NCBI RefSeq assembly: GCF_000934745.1
Contig: NZ_JYNO01000017.1
Coordinates: forward strand, 1-64,000
Reading direction: 5' to 3'
Origin: Desulfonatronum thioautotrophicum
GTDB lineage: Bacteria > Desulfobacterota > Desulfovibrionia > Desulfovibrionales > Desulfonatronaceae
DNA length: 64,000 bases
The notes below the pieces were generated by a model, which saw only the letters and a program-made list of their open reading frames with translations, did not search any database and was not told the DNA's origin. Position 1 is the stretch's first letter. Every line of letters begins with the position of its first letter. The position numbers and the translations under genes were made by a program. Of the stretch, positions 43,641 through 53,106 are shown in pieces.

Positions 43641-43739
43641 CTGGCCCAGCCTGAAGGCACCCTCTCTACGTTTTGCAACCTAAAGTTTCGAAAATATAGA
43701 GATTATGCAGAGAACAAAAACGCCCTGACAGGCTCCCCT

Positions 43740-43996
43740 TCAGCGGCCGCAAGCCTCCTGCAGGCAGAGCGACAGGTGAACCGACGTGCCTTTTCCCGGC
43801 TCGCTGTCCAGGGTGACATGCCCGCCCATTTGCCTTGCCAGGTGCTCGACCACCGCCAGCCCCAGCCCGCCCCCCCCCCGAAGCGCCGACTCAGTTCATG
43901 ATCCACCTGGACAAAGGGCTTGAAAACGGCTTCCCGGTGCTCCATGGGGATGCCGATGCCGCTGTCCTGGACCGTAAACAGCATGGGCACGATGTC
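43740..43996 (-). pseudogene. Histidine kinase C-terminal fragment with G-tract frameshift
   Basis: The minus strand encodes LFTVQDSGIGIPMEHREAVF and KPFVQVDHELSRRFGG, a HATPase G1/F box of the HisKA-hybrid type. At a run of ten G (43870-43879 on the plus strand as C) the frame breaks; one more G would restore GLGLAVVEHLARQMGGHVTL ... LSLCLQEACGR and the TGA at 43740. The N-terminal parts of the kinase are absent, so this is a remnant in any case. Confidence 0.7.
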
Positions 43997-44216
43997 CGGT
44001 AAACAGTCTTTTCCGGCATATTGCCTCCAGGGTCGTAACGATCAGGTTGGCGAAAATTATTCATGGGCTCCCCCCACAATCGAGGGCGCCTTTCGGAGTC
44101 GGTTGCAAAAAGTGACTTCCGATCGTTCCCACGCTCCAGCGCCCCGTTTAGACTGTCGCCGCCCCCCAGGTTGGAATGCTCTACTCCGGGAGTTGCCTCA
44201 CCGGGATGCAGACGTT
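43997..44216. other. Intergenic stretch with half a REP palindrome
   Basis: No gene found. 44121-44140 is a single arm of the GATCGTTCCCACGCTCCAGC palindrome whose second arm has been lost. Confidence 0.5.
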
Positions 44217-45683
44217 TCATCGGAGCCCGGGGGGGGAAGACAGGAGCGCGTCCAGGGCTTCGTAGTCGAAGTTGCGGGCCAGACGGCGAAGATGTTCGAC
44301 GGAGGTTTGCTCAGTCCCGGGCAGGGTGTCCAGCAGGTCGGTGAAGCGGAGCATGTCGCCCTCCTCCAGGGCCTCCCGCAGAAGTGTCAGGGTCCGGGCC
44401 GGGAGGGCGGCCAGGGACGGAGGAGCGGAATCGGTCAGGGACGGTGGAGCGGAATCGGTCAGGGAGGTCGCCACGGGCTCGCCGGGCTGGGTCCGGGCCG
44501 CGGTCTGGAAAACCTCCAGGGGAGCGGACAGGGGCAGCTGCAGGCGGAAAAGGCAGCCTTGCCCCCGGGGATGGTCTTCCAGGGTCAAGGCCCCGCCCAT
44601 GTTCTCGGCAAAGCGCGAACTGATGGCCAGGCCCAGGCCGGTTCCACCGGCCAGGATCTGGGACTCGGTCTGCTGGAAGGGCACGAACAGCTGCTCTCGA
44701 TCTTCCGCGGCAATCCCTGGTCCGTTGTCTTGGACCGTTGCCACCAATACAGCCCCCTCCTCCCGTCCCACTAGCTCGATCCCAACACGCAGAACCACCT
44801 CCCCCCTGGGAGTGAACTTGACCGCGTTGTCCAGGAGGTTGAACAAAATCCGGTGCAGCTTGGCCGGATCAACGCGGACCACGGACGGCACATCCGGAGC
44901 GCGATGGACAAGGAAGCGCAACCCCTTGGCCGATGCCCTGTCCAGGAAGATCCGCTCCAGTCTGGTCAGCAGATCGTCCAGGTCCACGTCCACAAGCTGG
45001 ATATCGGGCTGTTCGGAATCCATCCTGGCCATGTCCAGGACGTCGTCCAGCAACCGATGCAGGTGTTCCCCGCTCCGGATCACGGTCCGGAGCTGGTCCG
45101 CCTGATGCCCGGTCAGGGACGGGTCCGCGGCAAGGATGCGGCTGAAGCCCAGAATCGCGTTCAACGGAGTGCGCACTTCGTGGCTCATGGTGGCCAGAAA
45201 CCGGCTTTTGGCCAGACTGGCGGCCTCGGCCTGGGACAGGGCCGCGTCCAACTGTCGATTTTTTTCGGCCAGTTCGCGGGCGTGCTCCCGCTCGGCCCGG
45301 GCCCGGGCCAGGGCATGGCGCAGGGACCGTCCCAGGCTGTCCGGATCCAGTCGCCCCTTGACCAGATAATCCTGGGCGCCCATGTCCAACGCGCTCAGGG
45401 CAAACGCTTCATCGTCATGGCCGGTCAGGACAACCACGGGCACATCCTGGGCCGCGATCAAACCGGAACGCACCGTGTCCAGTCCGGAGCTGTCCGGCAA
45501 GGTGAGGTCCAGCAGCACGACCGCGAAGGCGCTCCGGGCCAGTTGGTCCTGCATTTCAGCCAGGCTTTTCGCCCTGGTCAGCGCAAAACGCCCCAGTCCG
45601 GATCGTTCCAGAAAGATCCGGACCAATCCGGCGTCTCCCGGATCATCCTCCACCAGCAGGATGAACATTGTTTCTTCGGCCAT
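44217..45683 (-). CDS. REC-HisKA-HATPase hybrid kinase with C-terminal helical tail
   Basis: This 488-residue soluble kinase has a receiver (VEDDPGDAGLVRIFLERS; acceptor in VVLLDLTLPDS), a short coiled coil, a HisKA helix (ATMSHEVRTPLNAILGFSRI), a HATPase (NGPGIAAEDREQLFVPFQQT), and a C-terminal tail of about 70 residues ending LARNFDYEALDALL. A repeat SLTDSAPP occurs twice before the tail. The same kind of tail ends the kinases at 45717 and 57096. Confidence 0.9.
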   Translation of the reverse strand: MAEETMFILLVEDDPGDAGLVRIFLERSGLGRFALTRAKSLAEMQDQLARSAFAVVLLDLTLPDSSGLDTVRSGLIAAQDVPVVVLTGHDDEAFALSALDMGAQDYLVKGRLDPDSLGRSLRHALARARAEREHARELAEKNRQLDAALSQAEAASLAKSRFLATMSHEVRTPLNAILGFSRILAADPSLTGHQADQLRTVIRSGEHLHRLLDDVLDMARMDSEQPDIQLVDVDLDDLLTRLERIFLDRASAKGLRFLVHRAPDVPSVVRVDPAKLHRILFNLLDNAVKFTPRGEVVLRVGIELVGREEGAVLVATVQDNGPGIAAEDREQLFVPFQQTESQILAGGTGLGLAISSRFAENMGGALTLEDHPRGQGCLFRLQLPLSAPLEVFQTAARTQPGEPVATSLTDSAPPSLTDSAPPSLAALPARTLTLLREALEEGDMLRFTDLLDTLPGTEQTSVEHLRRLARNFDYEALDALLSSPPGLR

Positions 45684-45716
45684 GACGGGTTTCCTTTTTT
45701 TGCGACAAATCTAAAA

Positions 45717-48629
45717 TCAAAAATCCCCCCTGCCCTCCGCCTGCTCCAGCAGGTCGTACAGCGCGTCGTAGTCGAACCGTTCGGCCAGGGCGCGCACCTT
45801 GGCGGCAACGTGGGGGGCATCCTGCTTCAGGATCTCGACCTCGGCCAGCAGCCCCGGCATGTCTCCGCCTTCCAGGGACGTGCGCATGGTGGCCAAGGCC
45901 GTCTCCGGCAGGCCGACCAGACTCGCCTCCCGGGCTTGATCCGTCTCGTCGTCGCCGTGCGTCAAGGTTTCGTCGTCCGCCGCCCGGACATACTCCAGCC
46001 CCAGGTTGCGGCCCAAGATATCAAGCAGTTCCTCCACCTGGAACGGCTTGCGCAGGTAGGCGTCCACCCCCGCGGCCAGCACCTCGTCCCTGGAGTCCTC
46101 CATTGCCGAGGCCGTAACCGCGATGACAAAGGGACGAGACTTGAGGTGAGCATTGACCTGAGTCGTACCCGGTTGCTCCACGGGGCCGGCATCCGCATCC
46201 ATGGCCGTGATCCGCCGGGCGACCACGTATCCGTCCATCCCCGGCATGCGCATGTCCAGCAAAACGACCTGGGGCCGCCAACCGGCCACGATCTCCAGGG
46301 CCTCCCGACCGCCCCCGGCCAGCCGGACCGCGAAGCCCAGGGGGGGCAGCAGTTCCTGGTACAGATCCAGATTGTCCGGCTTGTCGTCCACGGCCAGCAC
46401 CCGGATTTCCGGAGACCCGGGCCGCAGCCCGGTCACCCGGCCGGGAACCGGCTCCGGCTGACAGGCATGGTCCATGCAGCCCACGGGCAGGGACAGACGG
46501 AAGGTGCTGCCCCGGCCCTCCTGGCTGGTCACGATCAGCTCGCCGCCCAGAACCCGGGCGTGGGCGTGGCTGATGGCCAGGCCCAGCCCCGTGCCCCCGT
46601 GCCGCACTCCCTCGTCGGTCTGGTAAAAGGGCTCGAACAGTTCCGCCAGATGGGCCTCGGAAATGCCCGGTCCGGTATCCTCCACCTCGAAAACCAGGAA
46701 CGGGAGGCCGTCTTCCAGGCTTTGCCCAGGGTCAGGAAACACCCGCAGGATCACCCCGCCGGACTCCGTGAACTTCACCGCGTTGCCCAGCAGGTTGACC
46801 AGCACCTGGCGCAGCTTGCCCTGGTCCGTGGCCACGGAACGCGGCAGCCCGGCAACCTCTTCCAGCGCCAGTTCCAGCCCCTTCTCCCGGCAACGGCCGC
46901 GGAACAGGACCATGACCTCCTCCAGCAGATCCCGGAGCACAAAGACTTCCCGCAGGCTGGGCAGCTTGCCGGACTCGATCCTGGCCAGGTCCAGGATGTC
47001 GTTGATCAGGCCCAGCAGATGCTTCCCGGCGCGCAGAATGGTCTGGACATGCCCGGCCTGCCTGGGGGTCAGGGTCGGATCCCGCTCCAGAACCTGGGCA
47101 AAACCGAGCACCGCGTTCATCGGGGTGCGGATTTCGTGGCTCATATTGGCCACGAACCGGCTCTTGGCCTGGTTGGCCGCGTCCGCCGCCCGGCGGGCCC
47201 GCTCCAGCTCGGCGTTGCTCTCCCGCAGCTCCTGTTCGCCGCGGCGCAGGGCGTCCTGGTCCAGCTTGTGCTGGGTGATGTCGTCGAAAATGCCCAACAC
47301 CCCGACAACCCGTCCGTTTTCATCCCGAAAGGGCACCTTGATGGTCCGCACCCAGATTTCCCGCCCTTCCTGGACATACTTCTCATCCGCCTCCCAGCGC
47401 TCACCGGTCTCCAGCACGGTACGATCGTTCATGCGGTAGGAGTCGGCCAGCCAGGCGGGCACGAAATCGTAGTCCGTCTTGCCCGGCGCCTGGTCCGGGG
47501 TGATCTGGAAGTCCCGGGCCATGTTCTCGTTCATGGCAATGTAGTTCAGGCCCTCATCCTTGATGAAGATGCGCTGGGGCAGATGTTCCACCAGGTTCCG
47601 GTACTTGGCCTCGCTGCGGCGCAGGGCGTCCTGGGACGTGGTGGTCCGTTCCAGGGTGTCCAGGGTCTGGTTCAGGGCCAGGGCCAGATTGTACAATTCC
47701 CGGGGCCCGGAGGGGATCACCCGCCGGGACAGGTCCGCATGGCCGACGATCCCCCGGACCGCGCTTTCCAGCTTCCGCCCTTCCCTCGCCAACCGCCGGG
47801 TTCCGAGAACAATCGTCCCGATCATGGTCAGCACGCTGGCCAGGCCGACGCCCAGCATGGCCTTGCCCAGCCGGGCTACGGGTTCGGCGGCCAGACCGCG
47901 ATCCTGGCCGATGAGCAGTTCCATCCCGGTTTCGGGAAACAGGGTCCGGGAGATGTATTGCCGGCCATCCCTCACAGGCGGGCCCAGCCCGTAGCGCTCC
48001 CGATACCCGGCCCCGGCCAGCAGCACGGACCCGTCCGCGCCCGTCACGGCCAATTCCAGTTCCGTGACCGCATCGAGCATCCAGGTCTGGACGTCCTCGA
48101 TGCACAGGGTGACGGCCACGGCCCCTTCGGAGTGCCCGTGGATGCGCACCGCCTCGGCCACGAACAAGGCCTCCGCGGTCAGAACCATGACGCCTGGCTT
48201 CGTGAGCACCTCTTCCATGCCCTCCTTGTCCAGCGGGTACGGGCAGAGATGCCTGTTGCTGATGATCTCCCGGCCCTGAAAATCCAGCAGGGCGATCCGG
48301 CCCGGGATTCCACCGGCCAGGCTCAGGGACTGGAAAAACAGCGGCAGGTACCGCTCCCGCTCCAGGGTGTCGATCAACCCGTTGATCACCAGATCGTTGT
48401 CCGCCAGCATCCTGGCCTGCTCCCGAAGGTTCTGGAATTGCCCCAGAACCCGTTCCCGTTGCACCTCCGCCGCCAGTTCCAGGCGCTGGTCCACGGCCTG
48501 CAGCAGCAAGGCGCGGGAAACCAAAAGGCTCAGTATCCCGGCCAGAAGCATCACCGCCACGGTGGGCGGGACCACCCGCCAGAGAAAATGCGTGGCCAAA
48601 GGCAGGTTTTTGACTGGGTTCGTGGGCAT
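45717..48629 (-). CDS. Membrane hybrid kinase PAS-HisKA-HATPase-REC with C-terminal tail
   Basis: This 970-residue kinase has a first helix near 17-38, a periplasmic sensor (about 40-270), a second helix (AMLGVGLASVLTMIGTIVLG), a HAMP linker, one PAS domain (about 345-470), HisKA (ANMSHEIRTPMNAVLGFAQV), HATPase (TGPGISEAHLAELFEPFYQT), a receiver (VLAVDDKPDNLDLYQ; acceptor in VVLLDMRMPGMDG) and a helical tail ending ERFDYDALYDLL. The ATG at 48629 follows AAGGAG; longer upstream frames are only the mirror of the binding-protein gene. It follows that gene by 20 bases, the second binding-protein/kinase pair in the window. Confidence 0.92.
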   Translation of the reverse strand: MPTNPVKNLPLATHFLWRVVPPTVAVMLLAGILSLLVSRALLLQAVDQRLELAAEVQRERVLGQFQNLREQARMLADNDLVINGLIDTLERERYLPLFFQSLSLAGGIPGRIALLDFQGREIISNRHLCPYPLDKEGMEEVLTKPGVMVLTAEALFVAEAVRIHGHSEGAVAVTLCIEDVQTWMLDAVTELELAVTGADGSVLLAGAGYRERYGLGPPVRDGRQYISRTLFPETGMELLIGQDRGLAAEPVARLGKAMLGVGLASVLTMIGTIVLGTRRLAREGRKLESAVRGIVGHADLSRRVIPSGPRELYNLALALNQTLDTLERTTTSQDALRRSEAKYRNLVEHLPQRIFIKDEGLNYIAMNENMARDFQITPDQAPGKTDYDFVPAWLADSYRMNDRTVLETGERWEADEKYVQEGREIWVRTIKVPFRDENGRVVGVLGIFDDITQHKLDQDALRRGEQELRESNAELERARRAADAANQAKSRFVANMSHEIRTPMNAVLGFAQVLERDPTLTPRQAGHVQTILRAGKHLLGLINDILDLARIESGKLPSLREVFVLRDLLEEVMVLFRGRCREKGLELALEEVAGLPRSVATDQGKLRQVLVNLLGNAVKFTESGGVILRVFPDPGQSLEDGLPFLVFEVEDTGPGISEAHLAELFEPFYQTDEGVRHGGTGLGLAISHAHARVLGGELIVTSQEGRGSTFRLSLPVGCMDHACQPEPVPGRVTGLRPGSPEIRVLAVDDKPDNLDLYQELLPPLGFAVRLAGGGREALEIVAGWRPQVVLLDMRMPGMDGYVVARRITAMDADAGPVEQPGTTQVNAHLKSRPFVIAVTASAMEDSRDEVLAAGVDAYLRKPFQVEELLDILGRNLGLEYVRAADDETLTHGDDETDQAREASLVGLPETALATMRTSLEGGDMPGLLAEVEILKQDAPHVAAKVRALAERFDYDALYDLLEQAEGRGDF

Positions 48630-48649
48630 GATCAGGCTCCTTGTGCGCC

Positions 48650-49855
48650 TCAATCCCGGCGTGGGGTAATCGCGCAGGGAACTATGGCCCGGTCCGGGGC
48701 AAAGCAGGCGATCCGGAAATCCTCCGCGGTCAGGGCGTCGTGGCGGTCCGGGGTGAAGGGCGGAGCGTAATCGCGCATCACGCCCTGATGGAATTCCAGG
48801 CGCTCCAGGGCGTCGCGCACCTGGTCCCGGTCCAGGGTTCCGGCCTGTTTCACGCCCAGGGCCAGGAGGTGGACCAGATCGTAGGCATGGGCCGTGCCCG
48901 GCGGGGCCGGAGCCAGGCGCGGGGCAGCCGTTTCCGGAAAAGCGGCCTGGTAGCGCTGGAACAGGGCCGCGGCGCGCTCGGGAACCGGCGGTGCCAGAAA
49001 GGAAAATGTCTGGAGAAAATACAGGCCCTCCATACACCCCGGCGTCTCCAACACCTTGCAAAATGTCCCGCCGGTGATGCCCCAGTGGGAGACAATGGGT
49101 CGTCGATCCGGAACAGGCCGACGGTACATGGAATCCACGGCCACGGCCCCCTCGGGTGCATTGGCCACCAGCAGGATCACGTCCGCGCCTTCCGACAGGA
49201 GGCGATCCAGTTGGGGCGTCATATCCCGCACCCCCCAGTGAAACCACTCCACCCGGGCCACGGGTTGATCATGCTCCTTCAGGGCCCGCAGCATGGCCCT
49301 TTCGTTGGACCGCCCCCAGCCGGTCTGCTCCAGCAGCAGGCCCGGCCGCCGGTAGCCGGCCCGCAGCACCTCCCGGACCAGATACGCCCCGGCGTATTCG
49401 TCACGCACCGAGACCCGGAACACGAAGTTCGGGTCGTAGCCGTTATCCACCACTCCGGTCCCCGCGGCCCAGGGAATCAGAAAGATGATCCGCTCCCGGT
49501 GCACCACGTCCAACACCTCCAGGGCAACCGGGGTATGCAGGCCGCCCAGGACGGCCAGGAGGTCCGGATTCCGGGCAAACTGCTCCATGTTGATCACTCC
49601 GCGCAACGGGTTGCCCCGATGGTCCTGGACCTCCAGGGCCAGGGGCCGCCCCAGCACCCCCCCGGCCGCGTTGATCTCCTCCACGGCCAGCACGGCCCCC
49701 CGGCGAATGGCCTCCCCAGCCTGGGCCGAACCCGCGCTCATGTCCGCGTCAATGCCGATGACCACGGGGTTTTGATCCGCCCGGACCGTCGGGATCGGCT
49801 CAAGCAGAAGCAGGGCAAGCAAAAAGAGCGCTCCAAGATGAAAGACGTGTCGCAT
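48650..49855 (-). CDS. LivJ-like periplasmic binding protein paired with a kinase
   Basis: This 401-residue protein has a cleavable signal (LGALFLLALLLLEPIPTVRA) and a type I binding fold (VVIGIDADMSAGSAQAGEAI, AVEEINAAGGVLGRPLALEV). AGGAGG precedes the ATG at 49855. There are no transporter genes beside it; the sensor kinase at 45717-48629 follows. It differs clearly from the binding protein at 35614, so the two probably recognise different ligands. Confidence 0.88.
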   Translation of the reverse strand: MRHVFHLGALFLLALLLLEPIPTVRADQNPVVIGIDADMSAGSAQAGEAIRRGAVLAVEEINAAGGVLGRPLALEVQDHRGNPLRGVINMEQFARNPDLLAVLGGLHTPVALEVLDVVHRERIIFLIPWAAGTGVVDNGYDPNFVFRVSVRDEYAGAYLVREVLRAGYRRPGLLLEQTGWGRSNERAMLRALKEHDQPVARVEWFHWGVRDMTPQLDRLLSEGADVILLVANAPEGAVAVDSMYRRPVPDRRPIVSHWGITGGTFCKVLETPGCMEGLYFLQTFSFLAPPVPERAAALFQRYQAAFPETAAPRLAPAPPGTAHAYDLVHLLALGVKQAGTLDRDQVRDALERLEFHQGVMRDYAPPFTPDRHDALTAEDFRIACFAPDRAIVPCAITPRRD

Positions 49856-49881
49856 CCGTTCCTCCTGGTTATTGGTGATGA

Positions 49882-50190
49882 TATACTGATTGAGGCTGAC
49901 TATTTTAATTTGCCGACATTCCAAGAGGGTCATCGCTCTATTTTGGCCTGCGTTGCATCATTTTAGGCCGCCCTTTCAGGGCTGTTATTGTTGGGGTGCG
50001 TTTAACCCAGGGCGTTGCCCTGGGCTACGGTAGTTCGCCCCTTCAGGGCTTGTCCAAAGCCCCAACGGGGCGACATATTGTAGCCCAGGGCAACGCCCTG
50101 GGTTGACGATATTAAAACAAAAATAGCCCTGAAGGGGCGGCCTAAAGGCATCACCAGATTTTTTTGCATCGTTTCACCCTAAACCAATAT
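49882..50190. repeat. ~300-bp self-complementary repeat, copy 2
   Basis: This copy runs from ATATACTGATTGAGGCTGAC to the GTTTCACC region near 50175. It starts 27 bases upstream of the binding-protein ATG. The inner pairs (CCCAGGGCGTTGCCCTGGGC against its reverse, and GCCCTTTCAGGGC against GCCCTGAAGGGGC) would fold it into one long branched hairpin. Confidence 0.85.
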
Positions 50191-50372
50191 ATACTTCACA
50201 TGGGCTGAATTTGGCTTTTTCTTTTTTTGGCCACGGACGGGAAAGGCAGACGGAAAGGCAGACGAAGAGGTTAGGGAACTGAGACAAAAGCTCGTTTCCT
50301 GGCCGTTTGGAGTATAAGTTTGCCGATATTCGTCGTTTAAAGGATCCTGGTGGACTTGCCTGGTGCCCCCTG
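50191..50372. other. Intergenic stretch after repeat copy 2
   Basis: No gene found. It includes a short direct repeat (GGAAAGGCAGAC twice, near 50240-50265) and nothing else I can name. Confidence 0.4.
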
Positions 50373-51893
50373 TCACGCGAGATCCGCGCCGGCGGGCTGG
50401 AAGGGCAGGGTCAGGCGGGCCGTGACGCCCCTCCCAGGTTCGCTGGTCAATTCCAGGGCTCCGCCCATCAACTCGGCCAGCCCCTTGGCCAGGGTCAGCC
50501 CCATGCCGATACCGCCATGGGAACGGGTCGACGATCCGTCCGCCTGGGTAAAGGGCTCGAAGATCCGTTCCCGATCCACCTCGTCAATGCCAACTCCGGT
50601 GTCCGCCACGGTGAACAGCACAGCAACCTGTTTTTCATGGGCAACCTCGGAAGGCTCGACGCGGATGCTCACCTCGCCCTCGCTGGTGAAGGCCAGGGCA
50701 TTGCCCACCAGGTTGACCAGAATCTGGCGCAGCCTGGCCTCGTCTCCCACAAGTTTCGCGGGCAAGGAGGTAGCAACCCGGCATACCAGATTCACCTGCC
50801 GCTGTCTGGCCTGGGGCAGGAACACGCCGACCAGGCCGTCCAAGGTTTCCCGGATGCTGAAATCCCGGCACCGCAGTTCCATCGTGCCGGCGTCCAGGTC
50901 CGCGAACTCAAGGATATCACTCAGTATCCCGGTCAGATGCTGCGCAGAATCCAGGGCCAGATGGAGATATTCCCGCTGCTCGCGCTCCGTGCATCCGGCC
51001 TGCATCACCTGCATCATGCCCACGATTCCGTTCAGCGGCGTGCGCAGTTCATGACTCATGTTGGCCAGGAACTCCTTCTTGGTCTTGAGCGCCTTTTCCG
51101 CTGTCTCCTTGGCCAGGAGCAAATCCTGCTCGTACCTTTTTTGCCGGGTGACATCCCGACCCAGGGCCAGCACCGAGGCCGTCCGCCCCTGGCCGTCCCG
51201 TTCCGGAACGAGACGCAGATTAAGGGTCAAGGTCGTTCCGCCGGCCTCCACGTGCACCACTTCCTGCTCCACCGGGGCTCCGGTGCGAAACACCTCCGGG
51301 ACGTGCTGTTCCCATAATTCGACCAACGATGGGGCAAGCCCGAGTTCGCGAGGGGTTTTGCCAAGGTACGCACCCGGTTCCAGGCTCCCGATCAACCGGA
51401 TTTTTTTCGAAACAAAGGTGAACCGGATCTGCTCGTCAAGGCGCATCACCACGTCCGGCAGCTCGTCGATGAGCACCTGGTTGCGCTGCTCGCTTTCCAG
51501 AAACAGGCGGCGCAGCCGAAGGTGGGTCGCCACCCTGGCCAAGACCTCATCGGCCTGGAAGGGCTTGGTCACATAGTCCACCCCGCCCTGGGCAAAAGCG
51601 CGGACCTTGTCCCCCACCTCGTTCATGGCGCTGATGAACAGCACCGGAATGTCCCGCAACCGCTCGTCGGCCTTGAGAAGGCGGCAGACCTCGTACCCGT
51701 CCATCTCCGGCATCCGGATGTCCAGCAGAACCAGGTGCGGCGGGTGCCGGGCAGCGGCCTGCAAAGCCCGATCCCCCCGGGGAAAAGCCATGACTTTGTA
51801 TCCCTGTTCGCCGAGCAGATCCTGCAACAGCTTCAGGTTCTCCGGCGTGTCGTCCACGACCATGATGGTCGGTGCGTCCTGCGCTTTATACAT
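50373..51893 (-). CDS. REC-PAS-HisKA-HATPase hybrid kinase
   Basis: This 506-residue soluble kinase has a receiver (IMVVDDTPENLKLLQDLL; acceptor in LVLLDIRMPEMDG; YVTKPF), a PAS domain (about 130-250), HisKA (ANMSHELRTPLNGIVGMMQV) and HATPase (TGVGIDEVDRERIFEPFTQA, GIGMGLTLAKGL). AAGGAG precedes the ATG at 51893. Its receiver is nearly identical at DNA level to that of the next gene (51944-53017), a recent duplication. It is the last gene of the run that starts with the PilZ protein. Confidence 0.9.
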   Translation of the reverse strand: MYKAQDAPTIMVVDDTPENLKLLQDLLGEQGYKVMAFPRGDRALQAAARHPPHLVLLDIRMPEMDGYEVCRLLKADERLRDIPVLFISAMNEVGDKVRAFAQGGVDYVTKPFQADEVLARVATHLRLRRLFLESEQRNQVLIDELPDVVMRLDEQIRFTFVSKKIRLIGSLEPGAYLGKTPRELGLAPSLVELWEQHVPEVFRTGAPVEQEVVHVEAGGTTLTLNLRLVPERDGQGRTASVLALGRDVTRQKRYEQDLLLAKETAEKALKTKKEFLANMSHELRTPLNGIVGMMQVMQAGCTEREQREYLHLALDSAQHLTGILSDILEFADLDAGTMELRCRDFSIRETLDGLVGVFLPQARQRQVNLVCRVATSLPAKLVGDEARLRQILVNLVGNALAFTSEGEVSIRVEPSEVAHEKQVAVLFTVADTGVGIDEVDRERIFEPFTQADGSSTRSHGGIGMGLTLAKGLAELMGGALELTSEPGRGVTARLTLPFQPAGADLA

Positions 51894-51943
51894 GGGTCTC
51901 TCCTTGGTTCGCCTTGCCTGTTTTCGGGCCGACGGTTCCGTTT

Positions 51944-53017
51944 TCAAAGCACATCCACCCTGTCCCTCCCACCTTCCTTTGCCCGGTACATGGCCTGATC
52001 CGCGCGACTCAGCAAAGCGTCCGCGCTATCGCCCGACCTCACCTGACTGACGCCGATACTTACGGTGTAGGAGACCATGCCGGTGCTCGTGCTCACATTT
52101 GCCGAACGGACGGCCTGGCACAGCCTTTGTGCCAGCAGGACAGCCTGTTTCGCATCACTCTCGGGAAGGAGCACGACGACGAATTCCTCTCCGCCCAGGC
52201 GGCCGGGAATGTCCGTCTTGCGGATCGTTGCGCGAAGGACTTTCGCGAAATGGCGGAGCACCTCGTCGCCACCGGCATGGCCGCGGGTGTCGTTGATCTT
52301 CTTGAAGTGGTCCAGATCCGCCAGAAGCAGGGAGAAAGATTTCCCGTAGCGCTGCTGCCGGCTGATTTCCTGTTCCAGGGTCTCCATGAACGCCCGACGG
52401 TTCGGCAAGCCGGTCAGGCTGTCCGTTCGAACCAGTTCCTCCATGCACCTTCTTTGGGCTTCCAGTTCCAGCAAAAGTCGGCGTTGACGCAGTTGGATAC
52501 GCACCCTGGCCAACACCTCATCGGCATGGAAGGGCTTGGTCACATAGTCCACCCCGCCCTGGGCAAAAGCACGGACCTTGTCCTCCACCTCGTTCATGGC
52601 GCTGATGAACAGCACCGGAATGTCCCGCAATCGCTCGTCGGCCTTGAGCCGGCGGCAGACCTCGTACCCGTCCATCTCCGGCATCCGGATGTCCAGCAAA
52701 ATCAGGTCCGGCTGTTGCCGGGCCGCGGCTTGCAGAGCCCGATCCCCCCGGGGAAAGGCCATGACCTTGTACCCCTGTTCGCCGAGCAGATCCCGCAACA
52801 GCTTCAGGTTCTCCGGCGTGTCGTCCACGACCATGACCGTGGACGACTCTCGTTCCGCGCGCAAGCGGGTGCTTCCCGCCGCGGCGAAGTCCCTCCAATC
52901 GTCGCAAAGCAGCTCCGGGCTGGAAGGTGACCCGGCGCCCACAGCCAAGTTTTCCACCACCTCCCGGGCGATCCGTTCATCTACCACCGGCCGGGGCGGT
53001 TCATGTCCCTGGTTCAT
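51944..53017 (-). CDS. REC-GGDEF diguanylate cyclase (PleD-like)
   Basis: This 357-residue protein has a non-conserved N-terminal stretch, a receiver (VMVVDDTPENLKLLRDLL; LILLDIRMPEMDG) and a GGDEF domain (LLADLDHFKKINDTRGHAGG, GGEEF active site, RKTD inhibitory site). AAGGAG precedes the ATG at 53017. It should synthesise c-di-GMP when phosphorylated; likely kinases are the hybrid proteins on both sides. Confidence 0.92.
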   Translation of the reverse strand: MNQGHEPPRPVVDERIAREVVENLAVGAGSPSSPELLCDDWRDFAAAGSTRLRAERESSTVMVVDDTPENLKLLRDLLGEQGYKVMAFPRGDRALQAAARQQPDLILLDIRMPEMDGYEVCRRLKADERLRDIPVLFISAMNEVEDKVRAFAQGGVDYVTKPFHADEVLARVRIQLRQRRLLLELEAQRRCMEELVRTDSLTGLPNRRAFMETLEQEISRQQRYGKSFSLLLADLDHFKKINDTRGHAGGDEVLRHFAKVLRATIRKTDIPGRLGGEEFVVVLLPESDAKQAVLLAQRLCQAVRSANVSTSTGMVSYTVSIGVSQVRSGDSADALLSRADQAMYRAKEGGRDRVDVL

Positions 53018-53106
53018 GCTCACTCCTTGATGGTCCCATCTCCCCGGAAATGGTATCAGCCACTTGAAAGGGCAAACGGTTTCCGGCTCAGGTTTCTTTG
53101 ACCGGA

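Noticed and set aside
44853-48770. Long open frame of about 1300 codons on the plus strand
   Set aside because: It lies opposite the kinases at 44217 and 45717 and its translation is low-complexity (Gln/Gly/His-rich) with no domains; high GC keeps antisense frames open.
48630-49247. N-terminal extension of the large hybrid kinase
   Set aside because: It overlaps the binding-protein gene in another frame and is low complexity; the ATG at 48629 has AAGGAG and begins before the first membrane helix.
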